Shown one piece after another: positions 60,456 to 64,000 of a stretch of 64,000 nucleotides of DNA. The DNA comes from Microvirga ossetica (GTDB lineage: Bacteria > Pseudomonadota > Alphaproteobacteria > Rhizobiales > Beijerinckiaceae), in assembly GCF_002741015.1 (NCBI RefSeq), contig NZ_CP016616.1:5048501-5112500 (forward strand), written 5' to 3'. Within the stretch, counting starts at the first letter, position 1. The number at the start of each line of letters is the position of its first letter. The notes under the pieces are model-generated. The model made no database searches and was not told the origin of the DNA. It saw nothing but the letters and a program-made list of their open reading frames with translations. The position numbers were made by a program, and so were the translations under genes.

Positions 60456-62213
60456 TCATGTCGTTCCGATTTGAGTTTCGCGGCTGACTTCATGGGTGGC
60501 CAGGTAATGGGATACGGCCGCATCTATCGTCGGGAAGAACCGTGTCTCGCCGAACTGGGCGAACAGGCCGAACCGCTTCAGCTTGTCCTTGACCGGATCC
60601 TTGAGCTCGGCGAAGCAAAACTCGATGCCCATGGCGTGCAAGGCCTGGTCCAGCTCGGTCAGGGCATCGGCCGCGGTCACGTCGACGCTGGTGACCGGAG
60701 CCGCTGCGACCACCACGCACCGGACCGGGGTCGGCGATTCCGCCGCGGCGGCGAGAACGCGTTCCCGGAACAACTCGGCATTGGCGAAGAAAAGGGGCGC
60801 ATCCCAACGGAACAGGACCAGACCGGGAATCCGATTGGCCTGCGGGTATCGTGTGATGTCATGGTAGCCCTCGACGCCGGCCGGACGGCCGAGGATTGCG
60901 GAGTACGGGCGCCAGCCGTCCCACAGGAACTCGATGACGGCGATCACGATCGCCAGGCCGATCCCCGGAATGGCGCCGAGCACGGCCACGCCTGCGAAAC
61001 AGGCGATCGACAGCCAGAATTCCCAGCGCTGGATGCGGTAGATCCGCTTGAGATCGGCCACCTCGAACAATCCGATCGCAGAGGCGATGACGACGGCGGC
61101 CAGGGCTGGAGTTGGCAGGTTCCGCAGAAGGTTGGGAGCGACCAAAAGCAACACAGCGATGGCGAGGGCGCCGACGATGCCCGTCAGCTGCGTGCGTGAC
61201 CCGGCAGCCTCGGCGACCGGGGTGCGTGAACTGCTGCTGCTGATCGGGAAACCCTGGAAAAAGCCGGTCGCCAGATTGGCCGCTCCCAGCCCCACCATCT
61301 CCTGGTTGGGATCGACCTTGGTGCCGGTCCGTGCGGCATAGGCACGGGAGAGCACGCTGGTGTCGGCGAATGACACCAGAGCGACGGCGCAGCCTCCGAG
61401 CAGCACGGGAATGATGTCGCTGGCCGCGATCCAGGGAATTGCGAATCCGGGCAGGCCCTGGGGAAGGGAGCCCAGGATCGCCACGCCATAGCGCCCCGCG
61501 AGGTCAAGCGTGCCGACGAGAACGGCCGCGCCGATCACCGCGACCAGGATGCCCGGTACGCGCTTGCTGCCTCTCAGCAGGAGGATTACCGCCAGCGTAC
61601 CCGCCCCGACCGCTAAGGCCACCCAATTCGTCTTGCCGCCCAGAATCGCTTCGCCGATGGCCCACAGATCCCGCAGCGGTCCCGTGGTCTCAACCGAAAA
61701 GCCGAAAAGCTTGGGGAGCTGACTGATCAGGACCGTCAACGCGATTCCGTTCATGTAGCCGTAGCGGATCGGCTTGGACAGAAGCTCGGTCACGAAGCCA
61801 AGGCGTGCGAGGCCGGCCAGGATGCAGACCGTGCCCGACACGAGAGCCATCATGCCGGCCAGGGGTACGGCACGCTGCGGGTCCCCGCCGGACAGGGGAA
61901 CCACGACGCCGAGGATGACGGCCGCAAGGGCGGAATCCGGGCCGAGAACGAAGATGCGGCTGGGTCCGAACACCGCATAGACCAGAAGCGGGACGATCGT
62001 GGCGTAGAGGCCGTAGATTCCCGGCAGCCCGGATGCCACGGCGTAGGCGATGCCTACCGGGACGAGCATCGTCGCCAGCACCAGTCCAGCTACGAGATCG
62101 TGCCGAAGCCATCCTGCTTCGTACCGGAGGAGGGTGCGCAGCCCGGGCATCCAGCGCAACCACCCGGCCCGATCACTCGGCCCGCGGTCATTCCCGCGTG
62201 CGGTCAGGGTCAT
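60456..62213 (-). CDS. SulP family anion transporter with STAS domain (585 aa)
   Basis: The ATG at 62213 follows GGGAGGCCGGTG, better than the ATG nine codons upstream. SulP core: RHDLVAGLVLATMLVPVGIA, GLPGIYGLYATIVPLLVYAV, FGPSRIFVLGPDSALAAVIL, PNQEMVGLGAANLATGFFQG. The STAS domain occupies about the last 130 residues (GLVLFRWDAPLFFANAELFR, SVDVTAADALTELDQAL). Imports sulfate, bicarbonate or a similar anion. Last of three same-strand genes with PPK2 and the symporter-like gene. Confidence 0.92.
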   Translation of the reverse strand: MTLTARGNDRGPSDRAGWLRWMPGLRTLLRYEAGWLRHDLVAGLVLATMLVPVGIAYAVASGLPGIYGLYATIVPLLVYAVFGPSRIFVLGPDSALAAVILGVVVPLSGGDPQRAVPLAGMMALVSGTVCILAGLARLGFVTELLSKPIRYGYMNGIALTVLISQLPKLFGFSVETTGPLRDLWAIGEAILGGKTNWVALAVGAGTLAVILLLRGSKRVPGILVAVIGAAVLVGTLDLAGRYGVAILGSLPQGLPGFAIPWIAASDIIPVLLGGCAVALVSFADTSVLSRAYAARTGTKVDPNQEMVGLGAANLATGFFQGFPISSSSSRTPVAEAAGSRTQLTGIVGALAIAVLLLVAPNLLRNLPTPALAAVVIASAIGLFEVADLKRIYRIQRWEFWLSIACFAGVAVLGAIPGIGLAIVIAVIEFLWDGWRPYSAILGRPAGVEGYHDITRYPQANRIPGLVLFRWDAPLFFANAELFRERVLAAAAESPTPVRCVVVAAAPVTSVDVTAADALTELDQALHAMGIEFCFAELKDPVKDKLKRFGLFAQFGETRFFPTIDAAVSHYLATHEVSRETQIGTT

Positions 62214-62294
62214 CACCGGCCTCCCGAGCATTCCGTCCATCTGCGGGCGCAGTCGCGTGGCGTCCGCAGATCTCCCGATTGGACCGCCGGTCGT

Positions 62295-63134
62295 TCAATA
62301 CTGGGCCGGCACAACGTTGTTTGCGGGCAAACCCTCTTCGACCCGCTTGGGCTTCGGTTCGGCCTTCGGCACCCGCGGCAGGTCGACCTTGACCTTCTCG
62401 TACGGAATCTTACTGAGCATGTGCGCGATCAGGTTGAGGCGCGCCCGGCGCTTGTCGTCGGAAGGTACGATGTACCAAGGGCTGACAGGCGTGTCCGTGC
62501 CGCGCAACATGTCCTGGTATGCGACCGTGTAGTCCCACCAGAGACGCACCGACTCGGTGTCCATCGGGCTGAGCTTCCAGTGCTTGACCGGATCGTCGAT
62601 CCGGTCGGCGAAGCGGCGCCGCTGCTCGTCCTGGCTGACATCGAGAAAGTACTTGAGCAGGATAATGCCGTTGTCGACGATCTCTCTCTCGATCGACGGT
62701 ACGAGACGCATGAAGCGCTCGTACTCGTCCTTGCTGCAGAATCCCATCACCCGTTCCACGCCGGCCCGGTTGTACCAGGACCGGTCGAACAGCACGATCT
62801 CGCCGGCGGCCGGGAAATGTGCCATGTATCGCTGGATGTAGAGCTGGCTCTTTTCCCGCTCTGTCGGTGCGGGCAAAGCGATGTGCCGAAACACTCTGGG
62901 ACTTACCCGTTGCGTGATCCGGCTGATCACGCCGCCCTTGCCGGCGGTGTCGCGGCCCTCGAAGATCACGATGACACGGGCTCCCGTCGCTTTGACCCAG
63001 GTTTGCAGGCGGACGAGTTTCACCTGGAGCTTCCTCAGCTCGCTCTCGAATTCCTTCCGCTTCATGGGCGAGGGGATATCGTCCGCCTCCTCGAGTGCGG
63101 GTCCTTTCCTTTTCACGGCATCTTTCTGGCTCAT
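62295..63134 (-). CDS. ppk2: polyphosphate kinase 2 (279 aa)
   Basis: Starts after AAAGGAGCCTGAG. Walker A FEGRDTAGKGG (about 58-68), Walker B LFDRSWYNRAG (115-124), lid-type residues RRRFADRIDDPVKHWKLSPM, and VPSDDKRRARLNLIAHMLSK. Class I PPK2 layout. Transfers phosphate between polyphosphate and nucleoside diphosphates. Cytoplasmic. Confidence 0.92.
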   Translation of the reverse strand: MSQKDAVKRKGPALEEADDIPSPMKRKEFESELRKLQVKLVRLQTWVKATGARVIVIFEGRDTAGKGGVISRITQRVSPRVFRHIALPAPTEREKSQLYIQRYMAHFPAAGEIVLFDRSWYNRAGVERVMGFCSKDEYERFMRLVPSIEREIVDNGIILLKYFLDVSQDEQRRRFADRIDDPVKHWKLSPMDTESVRLWWDYTVAYQDMLRGTDTPVSPWYIVPSDDKRRARLNLIAHMLSKIPYEKVKVDLPRVPKAEPKPKRVEEGLPANNVVPAQY

Positions 63135-63182
63135 CTCAGGCTCCTTTCGATCTGGTCCTCCGCAATCGTTTCGAAGGCCTCG

Positions 63183-64000
63183 TCATGTCCTCGCGTTACC
63201 TCCCCACCGCACGTCCACTGGCGACAGGTTTCGCCGCCACCAGAGGGCCAGCAGGAAAGATCCGAGCAATTGGACGAGGCCGTAGGCCAGAACCGCCGTG
63301 AGAGCCGATGTGCCGACGACGGTGCCGGCTGCAATGACGAGGCCAAGGCCGACGTTGCGGATCGATGTCGTAAGCACCATCGCTTTGCGGTCTTCATCCC
63401 GCTGTCCGCCGGCAAACCATCCAATTCCAAGACTGATGCCCAGCAGGATCATCATGCTTGCAAACCCGCTGAACCGGATCCGGAGCAGCTCTGGGAATTG
63501 CGTCACCAGGATCGCCGCCAGCGTCGCCGCATTCAGAATCTTGCTCACTGCAATAGCAGGTCCCAGCAGCCTAGCCGCCAGATCCGGCCGCCAATGATTC
63601 ACGGCGAGCCCGCAGCACAAGGGCAGGAACTGGGTGGCAAGGATGGCTCCAATCATCCCGAGCGGGTCCACCCGGATATCCGCGCCGCCCGTGATCGGGG
63701 GGAGAAGGAGGAACAGAAGCAATGGTGCCATCAGCACCGAAGAGCTCGCCATGATCATCATCAGACCCACCGACATTGCGGACTTGCCGCCGGCGAGGGT
63801 GGTCAGGGGAGGGGCATAGGGGGCGCCCGGGCAAACGGCGAGGATCAGGATTCCGGTGGCGGCCAGCGGGTCAGCGTCCACGAGAAGCAGCAGGAACATC
63901 GCTGCCGCGGGGACGGCCACGTAATTGGCCAAGCTGGCGCGAAGGACTAAGCGCGTGTCATGCGCCACCTTGATCACGTCCGCGAGCTGGGCACCGAGGC
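63183..64000 (-). CDS. bile acid:sodium symporter-like membrane protein, 5' end cut by window
   Basis: The frame stays open to the window edge (LGAQLADVIKVAHDTRLVLR), so the N-terminus lies beyond 64000. About eight membrane segments with AVCPGAPYAPPLTTLAGGKS (the family's crossover motif region), LATQFLPLCCGLAVNHW and TTSIRNVGLGLVIAAGTVVG. This is the BASS family, which moves anionic organic solutes with Na+. The substrate is unknown. Confidence 0.85.
   Translation of the reverse strand, partial: LGAQLADVIKVAHDTRLVLRASLANYVAVPAAAMFLLLLVDADPLAATGILILAVCPGAPYAPPLTTLAGGKSAMSVGLMMIMASSSVLMAPLLLFLLLPPITGGADIRVDPLGMIGAILATQFLPLCCGLAVNHWRPDLAARLLGPAIAVSKILNAATLAAILVTQFPELLRIRFSGFASMMILLGISLGIGWFAGGQRDEDRKAMVLTTSIRNVGLGLVIAAGTVVGTSALTAVLAYGLVQLLGSFLLALWWRRNLSPVDVRWGGNART

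Noticed and set aside
1..64000. Prophage, IS element, CRISPR array, tRNA or rRNA
   Set aside because: None of their hallmark genes, repeats or structures was found on either strand.

Overview
The window is GC-rich, densely packed DNA that looks like an alphaproteobacterium of the Hyphomicrobiales, perhaps Microvirga/Methylobacteriaceae-like. I infer this from codon use, the OruR-type AraC proteins, the DUF6894 and DUF992 proteins, the Omp25/31-like porin and the many LivFGHMK genes. No rRNA, tRNA, CRISPR array, integrase or transposase is visible, so this is accessory chromosome (or megaplasmid) rather than a recognisable phage or IS.

Layout. (1) 0-10.5 kb: a broken alpha/beta hydrolase, small exported proteins, and four exported DUF1254/DUF1214 paralogues (three forward, one reverse) enclosed by a ~93-bp inverted repeat. 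Two of the four are frameshifted in poly-C runs. An outer-membrane-type protein follows, with a 16-bp tandem duplication at its 5' end. (2) 10.7-17.6 kb: small exported proteins, a MarC-type protein, a CPA2 cation/proton antiporter, a Gly-rich exported protein and an exported HAD phosphatase. (3) 17.6-31.6 kb: sulfatase region with a formylglycine-generating enzyme overlapping sulfatase 2, sulfatases 1 and 3, a decayed fourth sulfatase, a frameshifted NarL/FixJ regulator, a full-length and a C-terminus-only AraC regulator, an LssY_C protein and a DegP-type protease. (4) 32.2-45.8 kb: a TetR regulator behind a near-perfect palindrome, then two complete branched-chain-amino-acid-type ABC transporters around a GAF protein, an amidohydrolase and a HAD dehalogenase, then a reverse-strand alpha/beta hydrolase with its own palindrome. 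(5) 46.3-49.3 kb: DUF1326-DUF2182-adenylate cyclase operon. (6) 49.9-60.4 kb: small exported proteins and lipoproteins, a porin, a candidate sRNA, another OruR-type AraC regulator, D-lactate dehydrogenase, an AI-2E-family protein and a DUF2279 protein. (7) 60.4-64 kb: SulP transporter, PPK2 kinase and a bile-acid/sodium-symporter-like protein on the reverse strand, the last cut by the window edge.

Most unusual signal. Eleven intergenic places carry the same bipartite motif, TTGAC-N6-GGMCA-like, with a second half exactly 21 bp on (the second half is clear in ten). Every copy lies about 70-180 bp upstream of a start codon and points away from that gene. This is the architecture of AraC/XylS-family operators, and three related AraC-family genes lie in the same window. 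The downstream genes are mostly small exported proteins plus the sulfatase/FGE units. I infer an uncharacterised AraC-controlled regulon.

Reading-frame damage is concentrated in the first 23 kb. It includes homopolymer slips that could be sequencing errors, so pseudogene calls there are provisional.
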